A DNA stretch of 13,363 bases, from positions 1 through 13,363 of the forward strand of contig ONMY01000234.1 in assembly GCA_900318975.1 (NCBI GenBank), in the 5' to 3' direction. Shown here one piece after another: positions 1-7,036 of this stretch. A program made the position numbers and the translations under genes. Position 1 is the stretch's first letter. Each line of letters starts with the position of its first letter. Under the pieces are notes generated by a model that was given only the letters and a program-made list of their open reading frames with translations, made no database searches and was not told the origin of the DNA. The stretch is from an uncultured Bacillota bacterium. Its GTDB lineage: Bacteria; Bacillota_I; Bacilli_A; Izemoplasmatales; UBA1188.

Positions 1-479
1 AAGTTGGAATAGATGCCACAAACAAATATCTCCAAGCCGTATTCAATTCAAAAGATAATGTTGAGATGGACTATGATTCAAATATATATTATATTGATGA
101 TAAAGTTATTCAACTTGTAAATCAATATGAAGACATGGTAATGAATGGTGATATGGGTGTTGTAAAAGACCTTCTTTCTGATAAGGAAATCATTGTAGAT
201 TTCCAAGGCAATGAAGTTAAATATAAAGGACAGGATATCTCAAATATCTCTCTTGCATATTCAATTAGCATTCACAAATCACAAGGAAGTGAATTTAAAG
301 TTGTAATTGTGCCAATATTCAGTCAGTATAATGTAATACTCAATAAAAAGCTGCTTTATACCGCAGTCACAAGAGCGAAAGATTACCTTGTCTTAATTGG
401 AGATATGCGCTCAATGAGAAATGCTATTAAGATTTCATCAAAAGACAGACTCACAAGACTCATTAATTTCTTTAATTAG
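1..479 (+). CDS. recD2: RecD2-type ATP-dependent DNA helicase, C-terminal fragment (5' end outside window)
   Basis: This is the last ~158 codons of a superfamily 1B helicase; the reading frame enters from the left edge (first full codon at 3) and stops with TAG at 477-479. Three C-terminal features of the RecD family are visible in order: a DDKVIQ...NGDMG segment at about 96-158, corresponding to the SH3-like region of RecD2 where family members read roughly GDKVMQ..NNY...NGD.G; the helicase motif HKSQGSEF at 273-296, which couples DNA to the ATP site; and the final motif YTAVTRAK at 357-380, which supplies the arginine finger. RecD2 is a 5'-3' helicase working in DNA repair and replication-fork maintenance in bacteria lacking RecBC. 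In Bacillus the recD2 gene (yrrC) also lies just upstream of alaS, which supports the call. An in-frame ATG at 66 is internal, not the start. The N-terminal Walker A region is not in the window, so RecD2 versus another RecD-like helicase rests on these motifs and on gene order. Confidence 0.85.
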   Translation, partial: VGIDATNKYLQAVFNSKDNVEMDYDSNIYYIDDKVIQLVNQYEDMVMNGDMGVVKDLLSDKEIIVDFQGNEVKYKGQDISNISLAYSISIHKSQGSEFKVVIVPIFSQYNVILNKKLLYTAVTRAKDYLVLIGDMRSMRNAIKISSKDRLTRLINFFN

Positions 480-502
480 AAATTATTTAAATATCTTTAA
501 TC

Positions 503-531
503 TTGAAATCTAATGTTTATTATTATATAAT
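503..531 (+). promoter_or_regulatory. Sigma-A-type promoter of the alaS operon
   Basis: A -35 box TTGAAA lies at 503-508 and a perfect -10 box TATAAT at 526-531, separated by exactly 17 bp. Transcription should start near 536-538, immediately before the first stem of the T-box leader, which agrees with the RNA structure downstream. The same hexamer pair and spacing recur before greA and yqeG. Confidence 0.85.
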
Positions 532-537
532 AATCAC

Positions 538-742
538 GTCGTTAGTACTATAGAATAGTAAATGACAGTTATTTTTATAGAGAGTCTAGGTTTGGTGGAA
601 CTAGATAAATAACCCATTGAAGCTGCTATAGGAGATATTATCTTAATATAAAGAGTGCCGATATGATTATCGGAATTAAGGTGGTACCACGGAATATTAT
701 TAGTTTCGTCCTTGAAAAATATATTTTTTCGAGGACTTTTTA
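538..742 (+). promoter_or_regulatory. tRNA-Ala-responsive T-box leader of the alaS operon
   Basis: This is a T-box riboswitch: the nascent leader RNA binds tRNA-Ala and lets transcription continue into alaS when the tRNA is uncharged. Stem I can be folded by eye: CTATAG 549-554 with 626-631, AATG 560-563 with 615-618, GTTATTT 568-574 with 607-613, and TCTAG 585-589 with 601-605, carrying a GAGAG element and a GGTTTGGTGG-type apical loop. The specifier loop has AGTA on its 5' side (557-560) and GAA-GCT-G on its 3' side, giving an alanine specifier GCT at 622-624. Stem III is 658-663 with 668-673. The T-box sequence AAGGTGGTACCACG is at 678-691. The antiterminator pairs AAGG 678-681 with CCTT 710-713 and ACG 689-691 with CGT 707-709, leaving the bulge TGGTACC. 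TGGT (682-685) is complementary to the ACCA end of tRNA-Ala. The competing terminator is annotated separately. Confidence 0.95.
708..742 (+). terminator. Intrinsic terminator of the alaS T-box leader
   Basis: Bases 708-719 pair with 725-736 in a 12-bp stem (one G-T wobble at 713/731) with a 5-nt loop, followed by a T-rich tail at 737-741. The left arm shares 708-713 with the right arm of the antiterminator, so the two folds exclude each other, as expected for a T-box transcriptional switch. Because it lies before the alaS ribosome-binding site at 746-750, termination here gives no alaS operon mRNA. Confidence 0.93.
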
Positions 743-756
743 TTTGGAGGAAAATC

Positions 757-3390
757 ATGAAAAATCTAACTGGAAATGAAATTAGAACAATGTGGCTTGA
801 ATTCTTTAAGAGTAAAGGCCATGACGTAGAAGAGAGTGCATCACTCGTTCCATCTGATGATAAATCACTTCTTTGGATGAACGCTGGTGTTACACCACTA
901 AAAAAATACTTCGATGGAAGAAAGACACCAAAGAACCCAAGAATAGTAAATGCTCAAAAATGTATTCGTACAAATGACATTGAAAATGTAGGAAAAACCG
1001 CAAGACACCATACATTCTTTGAAATGCTTGGAAACTTTTCAATAGGTGACTATTTTAGAGATGACGTAATTCCTTGGGCAGTAGAACTCTTAACAAGCGA
1101 GAAATGGTTTAATCTTCCAAAAGAAAGATTATTTATCACATATTATCCAGATGATTTAGATACTCTAAATAAATGGGTAGAATCTGGAATAGATAAAACT
1201 CATATGATCCCATGTAAAGGTAATTTCTGGGAAATCGGTGAAGGACCTTGTGGACCTGACACCGAGATATTCTTTGATAGAGGAGAAAAATATGGCGATT
1301 TTTCTCCAAAAGCAATAGAAGATGAAGTTGAAAACGATAGATATATTGAAATTTGGAATATCGTATTTAGCCAATTCAATTCTGATGGTTCTGGTGACAG
1401 ACCTAATTATAAACCACTTCCAAAGAAAAACATTGATACAGGTTCAGGTCTTGAAAGACTAGCTTGCGTCTTCCAAGAAGCAGAAACAAATTATGATACA
1501 GATCTCTTTAAACCAATAATTCATGAGGTTGAAAGAATCTCAGGTAAAACATATCATGGTGAATCTTCATTTAAGATAATCGCAGATCACCTCCGTACAA
1601 TCACATTCGCAATTTCTGATGGTGCACTCTTTTCTAACGAGGGAAGAGGATATGTTTTAAGAAGACTTTTAAGAAGAGCTGTTAAACATGGACTATCACT
1701 AGGTATTAAAGAACCATTCTTATATAAACTCGTTGATATAGTTGTTAGTGAGATGAGTGGATATTATAAAGGACTCATTCCTGCAAAAGAATTATGCAAG
1801 AAACTTATAAAACAAGAGGAAATCAAATTCTTAAACACAATTGATTCAGGTCTTGAAAAATTAAATGAAATTGTTGAAAAATCAAAGAATAATATGATTT
1901 CTGGTGAAGATGCATTCCTACTTTTTGATACATATGGATTCCCTCTTGAATTAACTAAAGAATACGCTATGGAAAAAGGTTTTACTGTTGATGATATCGG
2001 ATATAAGAATATGATGGATCAACAAAAAGAACGCGCAAGAAAAGCTCAATCAAATGCTCAATCATTTGCAAAGCAAAATCAAGAATACCTAAATTTTAAA
2101 GATACATCAGTATTTACTGGTTATGAATCATTAACTGAAGATGCAACAATCATCAAAGTATTTGACGAAGGATTTGTAACTGATAAGACACCATTTTATG
2201 CTGTATGTGGTGGACAAGTTGGAGATACTGGTACCGTAACTAAAAATGGTGTAAGCTATGCAGTAGTTGATACAATCACTATGCCAAATAAGCAACACCT
2301 CCATATCGTTGAAAACCCATATATCTTTAATGTTGGTGATAAAGTTAAGCTATCAGTTGATGAAGATAGAAGAGAAGCATTAAGAGAAAACCATTCTTGT
2401 TGTCATTTAATGTTTAAAGCACTTCGTGAAGTCTTGGGTTCTCATGTTTCTCAACAAGGTTCAGAGATTTCACCAGAAGCACTCAGATTTGACTTCAATC
2501 ATTTTGAATCATTATCAGATGATACAATCTTAAAAGTTGAAGCTCTCACAAACAAATACATAAATGATGCATTTGAAATGAAGACAGTTGAAGTTACTAT
2601 TGATGATGCTAAAAAGCTTGGTGCAATTGCTGAATTTGGTGAAAAATACGCAGATCTTGTAAGAGTTGTAAACCTTGGTGCAACAATCGATGTTTGCGGT
2701 GGCACTCATGTTAAAAACACTAAAGATATCGGAAAGTTTATGATTCAATCAATCTCATCAATTGGCTCTGGAATATTTAGAGTTGTTGGTCTTACAAAAT
2801 CAATGATTGATCATGAAAAAGATTATTTCAAAGGAATGAAAGGCAATTTCGAAAAACTATTAACTAAAGCACACGAACTTGAAAATAAGGCAAAGGATGC
2901 TAAAGTCGATATTTCATTTAACTATTCACCAAAAGAAGAATATACCTTCTCATATCTTGATGTCATTAATATGAGAAAAGAATATTCACTCCTTCAAGAA
3001 GCAGTAAAACAATTCGAAAAAGAAGTATCAAGAAAGATAGATGAGGCAAGTCTTTTAACATTTGAAGTCTATAGAAAAGAATTAAACGATAAAGGCGGAG
3101 TGATTCTTCTAAAAGATTTTGATAAATCAAAGGTAAGACAACTAGTTGACTATCTTGCATCAACAAAAGAAAACATCACAGTTGCGCTTGTAAATGATAC
3201 TGATGATAAACTTCAAGTTCTAATCAAGAATTTAAATAAAGAAAAAGATGCATCATCAATCTTAAGACAAGTATTTATGATTAGTGAAGGAAGAGGCGGA
3301 GGAAAGATGGATTTCGCCCAAGGTGGTACAAACGATAATACAAAACTAAATGAAGTATTATCATTCTTAAAATCTGAAATTGAAAAATAA
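757..3390 (+). CDS. alaS: Alanyl-tRNA synthetase (AlaRS), full length
   Basis: Cytoplasmic enzyme (877 aa, normal for the family) that charges tRNA-Ala and edits Ser/Gly mischarging. The class II catalytic core is near the N-terminus, with the motif-1 region SLVPSDDKSLLWMNAG and the highly conserved TNDIENVGKTARHHTFFEM stretch; motif 3 reads GYVLRRLLRRA. The editing domain has the zinc ligands H546 and H550 in HSCCH (the family usually has HTATH; the two inner changes spare the ligands) and C647 and H651 in CGGTH. The C-terminal C-Ala domain shows GRGGGKMDFAQGG. The start is the ATG at 757, six nt after a GGAGG at 746-750; upstream in-frame codons from 712 lie inside the leader terminator and are not translated from a normal start. 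It is the first gene of an operon reaching udk, controlled by the T-box. The next gene begins 15 nt after its stop. Confidence 0.98.
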   Translation: MKNLTGNEIRTMWLEFFKSKGHDVEESASLVPSDDKSLLWMNAGVTPLKKYFDGRKTPKNPRIVNAQKCIRTNDIENVGKTARHHTFFEMLGNFSIGDYFRDDVIPWAVELLTSEKWFNLPKERLFITYYPDDLDTLNKWVESGIDKTHMIPCKGNFWEIGEGPCGPDTEIFFDRGEKYGDFSPKAIEDEVENDRYIEIWNIVFSQFNSDGSGDRPNYKPLPKKNIDTGSGLERLACVFQEAETNYDTDLFKPIIHEVERISGKTYHGESSFKIIADHLRTITFAISDGALFSNEGRGYVLRRLLRRAVKHGLSLGIKEPFLYKLVDIVVSEMSGYYKGLIPAKELCKKLIKQEEIKFLNTIDSGLEKLNEIVEKSKNNMISGEDAFLLFDTYGFPLELTKEYAMEKGFTVDDIGYKNMMDQQKERARKAQSNAQSFAKQNQEYLNFKDTSVFTGYESLTEDATIIKVFDEGFVTDKTPFYAVCGGQVGDTGTVTKNGVSYAVVDTITMPNKQHLHIVENPYIFNVGDKVKLSVDEDRREALRENHSCCHLMFKALREVLGSHVSQQGSEISPEALRFDFNHFESLSDDTILKVEALTNKYINDAFEMKTVEVTIDDAKKLGAIAEFGEKYADLVRVVNLGATIDVCGGTHVKNTKDIGKFMIQSISSIGSGIFRVVGLTKSMIDHEKDYFKGMKGNFEKLLTKAHELENKAKDAKVDISFNYSPKEEYTFSYLDVINMRKEYSLLQEAVKQFEKEVSRKIDEASLLTFEVYRKELNDKGGVILLKDFDKSKVRQLVDYLASTKENITVALVNDTDDKLQVLIKNLNKEKDASSILRQVFMISEGRGGGKMDFAQGGTNDNTKLNEVLSFLKSEIEK

Positions 3391-3405
3391 AAAAGAGGAG
3401 GCTAT

Positions 3406-3762
3406 ATGATTAATAAAAGCGAAGATTTAAGTTTCATCACTGATGAAGATGGAAAAGAGACTCCAATTCAAGTATTAGAAGAATTCGAAAGAAGCGAAAA
3501 CGGTAAGCGTTTTGTCATCTATTCAGATATCGCTGATTCAAAAGATGAAGAAACAGAAAGACAGTTTTACGTTGCTGAAATCATCACTCTTGATGATGGT
3601 TCTATGGAACTTCAAGAAATTGAAGACGAAGATGATATGGCATACTGCCAATCAAAATTTGATTCAATCGTTGAAGAAATGCTATCAAAATCTTTAGGCG
3701 ATAGCGACTTAGACGATGAAGAAGATGATGAAGATTCATCTTCTGATGTAATTGTTAGTTAA
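3406..3762 (+). CDS. yrzB: DUF1292 family protein (YrzB-like) with acidic C-terminal tail
   Basis: A 118-aa acidic cytosolic protein of the DUF1292 / YrzB family, whose biochemical role is unknown. Family-like features are the start FITDEDGKE, the segment KRFVIYSDI and the phrase QFYVAEI followed by EIEDEDD and a final helix around residues 82-95. Residues 99-110 form an extremely acidic tail (10 of 12 are Asp or Glu), followed by a Ser-rich end, which I take to be disordered and which makes the protein somewhat longer than I expect for the family. A strong ribosome-binding site GAGGAGG at 3395-3401 precedes the ATG. In Bacillus the family member lies between alaS and the yrrM genes, as here, though there it is separated from alaS by yrzL and the RuvX-like gene, which are absent. 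Its stop overlaps the next start as TAATG. The symbol follows the Bacillus name and does not imply a known function. Confidence 0.85.
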   Translation: MINKSEDLSFITDEDGKETPIQVLEEFERSENGKRFVIYSDIADSKDEETERQFYVAEIITLDDGSMELQEIEDEDDMAYCQSKFDSIVEEMLSKSLGDSDLDDEEDDEDSSSDVIVS

Positions 3763-4331
3763 TGTTTGAGGATTTAAAAGAATACGCAAAAGAAAACAGT
3801 GTACCAATTATAAAAGATGAGGGATTAGTTTTTCTTCTTGATTCCATCAAAAAATATAATGTTAAATCATGTTTAGAAGTTGGTACAGCTATAGGTTATA
3901 GTGCCATTAGAATGGCATCTTTAGGTGTTGGTGTTACAACACTTGAAAGATCTATAGATTCATATAACTTAGCTTTAAAAAACATTAAAAAATATGATTT
4001 AGAAAATAAAATTGAGGCAGTGCTAATAGATGCACTAGAATATACCCCAACAAAAACATTCGATCTCATATTTATAGATGCTGCCAAAGCCCAAAACAAG
4101 AAATTCTTTTTAAGATTCACACCATTTTTAAACCCACATGGTATAGTTATCGTTGATAATCTAAATTTCCATGGTCTTACAGATGAGGATCCTATGAATA
4201 TAAAATCAAAGAACCTTAGAAGTCTCGTCCGCAAGATTAACGAATTCAAAGAATGGTTAAAGGATGAAGAAAATTATAAAACATCTTTTGTAGATAATGG
4301 TGATGGGATGTCTATTTCAATTAAATTATGA
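3762..4331 (+). CDS. trmR: SAM-dependent tRNA 5-hydroxyuridine(34) O-methyltransferase (TrmR/YrrM type)
   Basis: A 189-aa class I methyltransferase of the catechol-O-methyltransferase-like family. The SAM-binding motif I is EVGTAIGYS (residues 39-47), the acidic end of strand 2 is in TLERS, and the metal-site residues typical of this family are seen as D106 in FIDAAK and D132-N133 in VIVDN. In B. subtilis the orthologue YrrM (TrmR) methylates 5-hydroxyuridine at wobble position 34 to 5-methoxyuridine. The specific assignment here rests mainly on its placement directly before two U32-family genes that make the hydroxyuridine. The protein is somewhat shorter than I expect for the family. ATG overlaps the upstream stop (TAATG) and no clear Shine-Dalgarno sequence precedes it, so translation is probably coupled to the DUF1292 gene. 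It would generate S-adenosylhomocysteine, cleared by the MtnN encoded further downstream. Confidence 0.85.
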   Translation: MFEDLKEYAKENSVPIIKDEGLVFLLDSIKKYNVKSCLEVGTAIGYSAIRMASLGVGVTTLERSIDSYNLALKNIKKYDLENKIEAVLIDALEYTPTKTFDLIFIDAAKAQNKKFFLRFTPFLNPHGIVIVDNLNFHGLTDEDPMNIKSKNLRSLVRKINEFKEWLKDEENYKTSFVDNGDGMSISIKL

Positions 4332-5176
4332 TTCTTACCTATCTATATGATTTAAGTGAATTAAATAAAATGGGAGATGTAATAGTCTTAAATGTTAAAG
4401 ACTATTCTTTTGATAATGGGCATAATTTTAGTGTCGATGAAATATTAGATATTAAATCTAAAACAGAAAAGAAAATATTCCTATCTTTAACACCTCTATA
4501 TCATGATAAGGATTTTGATGGTTTAGAGGATGTGATTAAGCGTCTTAAGGATTTAGATGGATTTATATTCCAAGATTTAGGTTTAATAGATATATTTTTA
4601 AAACTAAATATAACTAATAAAGCTATATATGCACCTGAAACATTTATCACAAATCATATAGATAAAGAATATTTTAGCGAAATTGGAATTAATAAATTCT
4701 TAATCTCAAGAGAAATAACTTTAGAAGATATTAAGATGATTTTAAAATTTAAAGGTAGTAGTAAATATATGTATAGTGCATTTGGTTATCAAATGCTTTT
4801 CTATTCATATCGTCCACACCTTTCAAACTTTAAATCGAAATATAATTTAAAAGAGAATTTAAAAGGAAATCTAAATCTTTCAATAAAAGAAGAGACAAGA
4901 TGTGAATTTTATAGAGTAATAGAAGATAATCTTTCATTTAGAATCTATAAAGACAAAATCCTAAATACCTTTGATGATATAAAAGAACTTCCACTAGATA
5001 TGATTATTTTAGATAGAATCTTTATTGATGATGATATGTATTTTGATGCAGTATCTCTTTTTAAAGGTGAGTTAACTCAAGAAGAATTCTATAATAAATA
5101 TTCAAAAGATCTATTTGAAAAAGGATATCTCTATAAAGAGACAGGACTTTTAAAGGAGGATGAAGCTAATGCCTAG
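4328..5176 (+). CDS. trhP1: U32-family protein TrhP1/YrrN, tRNA U34 hydroxylation, cysteine-poor subunit
   Basis: A 282-aa protein starting in a 4-nt ATGA overlap with trmR and ending inside the start of the next gene. Sequence resemblance to peptidase-U32-type proteins is distant; recognisable pieces are a short TIM-barrel-like repeat pattern (FLSLTPLYHDKDF, GFIFQDLGLIDIF, NKFLISREITLEDI) and a final helix-rich end. By position and size it corresponds to B. subtilis YrrN (TrhP1), which together with YrrO (TrhP2) is required for prephenate-dependent 5-hydroxyuridine formation at tRNA position 34. Unlike its neighbour it lacks the cysteine cluster: I see a single Cys, in TRCEF. It therefore probably cannot bind the iron-sulfur cluster itself and may act as a partner subunit (inference). 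Despite the family name there is no reason to call it a protease. Confidence 0.75.
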   Translation: MILTYLYDLSELNKMGDVIVLNVKDYSFDNGHNFSVDEILDIKSKTEKKIFLSLTPLYHDKDFDGLEDVIKRLKDLDGFIFQDLGLIDIFLKLNITNKAIYAPETFITNHIDKEYFSEIGINKFLISREITLEDIKMILKFKGSSKYMYSAFGYQMLFYSYRPHLSNFKSKYNLKENLKGNLNLSIKEETRCEFYRVIEDNLSFRIYKDKILNTFDDIKELPLDMIILDRIFIDDDMYFDAVSLFKGELTQEEFYNKYSKDLFEKGYLYKETGLLKEDEANA

Positions 5177-6350
5177 ACCCGAACTCCTCCTTCCTGCAGG
5201 AAACTTAGAAAAATTAAAGATAGCACTTCTTTATGGTGCTGATGCTTGTTATATTGGGGCGAAGGAATATTCCTTAAGAGCTCAAGCATCGAATTTTACC
5301 ATTAAAGATATTAGTGAAGCAGTAAAATTTGCTCATGATTTAAAAAAGAAAGTTTATATCACAGTAAACGTCATCCCAAGAGAAAGAGAAATAATGGGAA
5401 TACTCCCATATCTTAAAAAGCTTGAAAGCTTAAATGTTGATGGCATTATAGTATCAAGTCCAATAATTTTATATATTGCAAAAAGATACACTAATCTTCA
5501 TATATCAGTTTCAACTCAAGCATCTATTTCTAACTATAGAAGTGTGAATGTATATAATAGACTCGGTGCAGAAAGAGTCGTTCTTGCAAGAGAACTTTCA
5601 ATAGAAGAACTCAAAACAATAAGAAATAATACAAAATCTGAACTTGAGGTATTTATTCATGGTGGGATGTGCAGCGGATATTCTGGAAGATGCACACTAT
5701 CAAACTACATGTCTAATAGAGATGCGAATAGAGGTGGATGTGCACATTCTTGTAGATGGAATTATGACTTATTCTTAAATGATTTAAAAATAAATGATGA
5801 TAAACCATTCCAAATCGCATCAAAAGATTTAGAAGCGATTGAATATATAAAAGATCTCTATGATATTGGAATTGATTCATTAAAGATTGAAGGAAGAATG
5901 AAGAGCCTTCATTATGTCGCAACTCTTGCATACACTTATAACAAACTCTTAAATGATATTGAAAACAACACCTTAGAGGATATTTCAGTATATAAAAAGC
6001 TATTAGAGGCAAGCGAAAATAGAATGAATGCATCAGGATTCTTTGGTGGTAATAATGATTCATCAATTACGCTTTATTCTAAGGTTGGGTTAGAGGCTAA
6101 TCAATCTTTCCTCGGACTTGTATTAGATTATAATAAAGATACCAAAGAAGCACTAATAGAAGTTAGAAACCATTTCACAAGCGATGATATTATTGAAGTA
6201 ATGTCCCCTAATAAGGAATTATTCTCAATAAAAATCGACGGAATATATAAAGATGGGGAAAGAGTAGATGCTGCAAGACACGCTCTTGAAAGAGTTACTA
6301 TAAAATGTGATAAAGAATTATTTAAAAACGACATTTTAAGGAGATTATAA
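5169..6350 (+). CDS. trhP2: U32-family tRNA 5-hydroxyuridine synthase TrhP2/YrrO
   Basis: A 393-aa member of the U32 (YrrO/YegQ/TrhP) family. The N-terminus PELLLPAGN and the following GADACYIGAKEYSLRAQASNF are hallmarks of the family, followed by VYITVNVIPRE and the ISVSTQASISN strand. Four cysteines at C168, C175, C191 and C195 (in HGGMCSGYSGRC and RGGCAHSC) form the quartet believed to hold an iron-sulfur cluster. The known B. subtilis and E. coli relatives hydroxylate U34 of certain tRNAs using prephenate; older annotations call them collagenase-like proteases. I chose ATG 5169 because AAGGAGG at 5153-5159 is nine nt upstream; an ATG at 5160 adds three residues but abuts the ribosome-binding site. 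It overlaps trhP1 by 8 nt, indicating coupled translation. With trmR and trhP1 it forms a complete mo5U34 pathway. Confidence 0.9.
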   Translation: MPRPELLLPAGNLEKLKIALLYGADACYIGAKEYSLRAQASNFTIKDISEAVKFAHDLKKKVYITVNVIPREREIMGILPYLKKLESLNVDGIIVSSPIILYIAKRYTNLHISVSTQASISNYRSVNVYNRLGAERVVLARELSIEELKTIRNNTKSELEVFIHGGMCSGYSGRCTLSNYMSNRDANRGGCAHSCRWNYDLFLNDLKINDDKPFQIASKDLEAIEYIKDLYDIGIDSLKIEGRMKSLHYVATLAYTYNKLLNDIENNTLEDISVYKKLLEASENRMNASGFFGGNNDSSITLYSKVGLEANQSFLGLVLDYNKDTKEALIEVRNHFTSDDIIEVMSPNKELFSIKIDGIYKDGERVDAARHALERVTIKCDKELFKNDILRRL

Positions 6351-6351
6351 T

Positions 6352-6969
6352 ATGAACAAGCCAGTAATTATTAGTATCGCCGGTGGTTCTGGTTCTGGAA
6401 AAACCACAGTCGCTAAAAAAATTATGAACAGATTTAAAGGAAGAAACATCGTCTTAATAAATCTTGATGATTATTATAAAAGGCATGATGATTTAACTCT
6501 TGAAGAAAGAGAAAAAATCAATTATGATCATCCAAATTCTATTGATTTTGATCTTTTCTATTATCAATTAAATTCTCTTGTAAATGGCATACGTGTTGAA
6601 AAACCTATCTATGATTTCACGGTTCATAATAGAAGTGATGAAACTGAAATAGTTGAACCCGCAAATATAATTCTTCTTGAAGGTATTCTAGTACTTCAAG
6701 ATGAAAGAATAAGAAATCTATCAGATATTAAGATTTTTATCGATACTGATTCAGACATTAGATTCATAAGAAGACTTAAAAGAGATATCAATGAAAGAGG
6801 AAGAAGCCTCGACTCAGTGATAAACCAATACCTTCAAACAGTTCGCCCAATGCATGAAGCATTTGTTGAAAGAACTAAAAAATACGCAGACATCATCATT
6901 CCAAATGAGAAGAATCATAATGTCGCAGTAAGTTTAATCGAATCTAAAATTGAAGAAATCTTAAAATAG
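6352..6969 (+). CDS. udk: Uridine kinase
   Basis: A 205-aa cytosolic kinase that phosphorylates uridine and cytidine to UMP and CMP in pyrimidine salvage. The P-loop GGSGSGKT is at residues 11-18. Next come the family sequence LDDYYKRHDDL, the NYDHPNSIDFDLF segment (typical of Udk, contacting the nucleoside), PIYDFTVHNR, and the lid-region sequence FIRRLKRDINERGRS. Length is close to the usual ~210 aa. AAGGAG at 6338-6343 lies 8 nt before the ATG, and the gene begins one base after the trhP2 stop. In Bacillus udk also follows yrrO and precedes greA. It is the last gene of the alaS T-box operon; I see only a weak hairpin at its end, so some readthrough into greA is possible. Confidence 0.96.
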   Translation: MNKPVIISIAGGSGSGKTTVAKKIMNRFKGRNIVLINLDDYYKRHDDLTLEEREKINYDHPNSIDFDLFYYQLNSLVNGIRVEKPIYDFTVHNRSDETEIVEPANIILLEGILVLQDERIRNLSDIKIFIDTDSDIRFIRRLKRDINERGRSLDSVINQYLQTVRPMHEAFVERTKKYADIIIPNEKNHNVAVSLIESKIEEILK

Positions 6970-6982
6970 AATAAGATAATTT

Positions 6983-7011
6983 TTGAAAAAAGACTTGTAT
7001 TATATTATAAT
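6983..7011 (+). promoter_or_regulatory. Sigma-A-type promoter of greA-mtnN
   Basis: TTGAAA at 6983-6988 and TATAAT at 7006-7011 are separated by 17 bp in the short udk-greA gap. Predicted start is about 7018, leaving a leader of about 19 nt that holds the greA ribosome-binding site GGAGG at 7024-7028. A second TATAAT at 7014-7019 has no suitably spaced -35. Confidence 0.85.
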
Positions 7012-7036
7012 AATATAATGGACGGAGGAAATAAAA

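Noticed and set aside
464..490. Inverted repeat TAATTTC / GAAATTA around the recD2 stop codon as a terminator
   Set aside because: Only seven pairs, almost all A-T, with no proper T-run; too weak to call in such AT-rich DNA.
712..756. Upstream in-frame extension of alaS from a TTG at 712, adding 15 residues
   Set aside because: The extension lies within the T-box terminator stem. ATG 757 has a well-spaced GGAGG, and the protein begins at the usual AlaRS N-terminus from there.
3512..3697. 61-codon + strand frame inside the DUF1292 gene
   Set aside because: Overlaps DUF1292 in another frame without its own ribosome-binding site; a shadow frame.
5713..6066. Open frames on the minus strand inside alaS, trmR, trhP2 and yqeK (for example 117 codons at 5713-6066)
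   Set aside because: They are antisense shadows of clearly recognised + strand genes, with unnatural compositions and no recognisable domains.
5160..6350. Annotation of trhP1 and trhP2 as secreted collagenases or U32 proteases
   Set aside because: No signal peptide is present. The cysteine quartet and neighbouring trmR fit tRNA hydroxylation, as shown for the Bacillus and E. coli relatives.
6958..6985. Hairpin ATCTTA / TAAGAT at the end of udk followed by T residues, as operon terminator
   Set aside because: Six base pairs with one G-C pair and an 8-nt loop; it may slow polymerase but is not convincing as a terminator.
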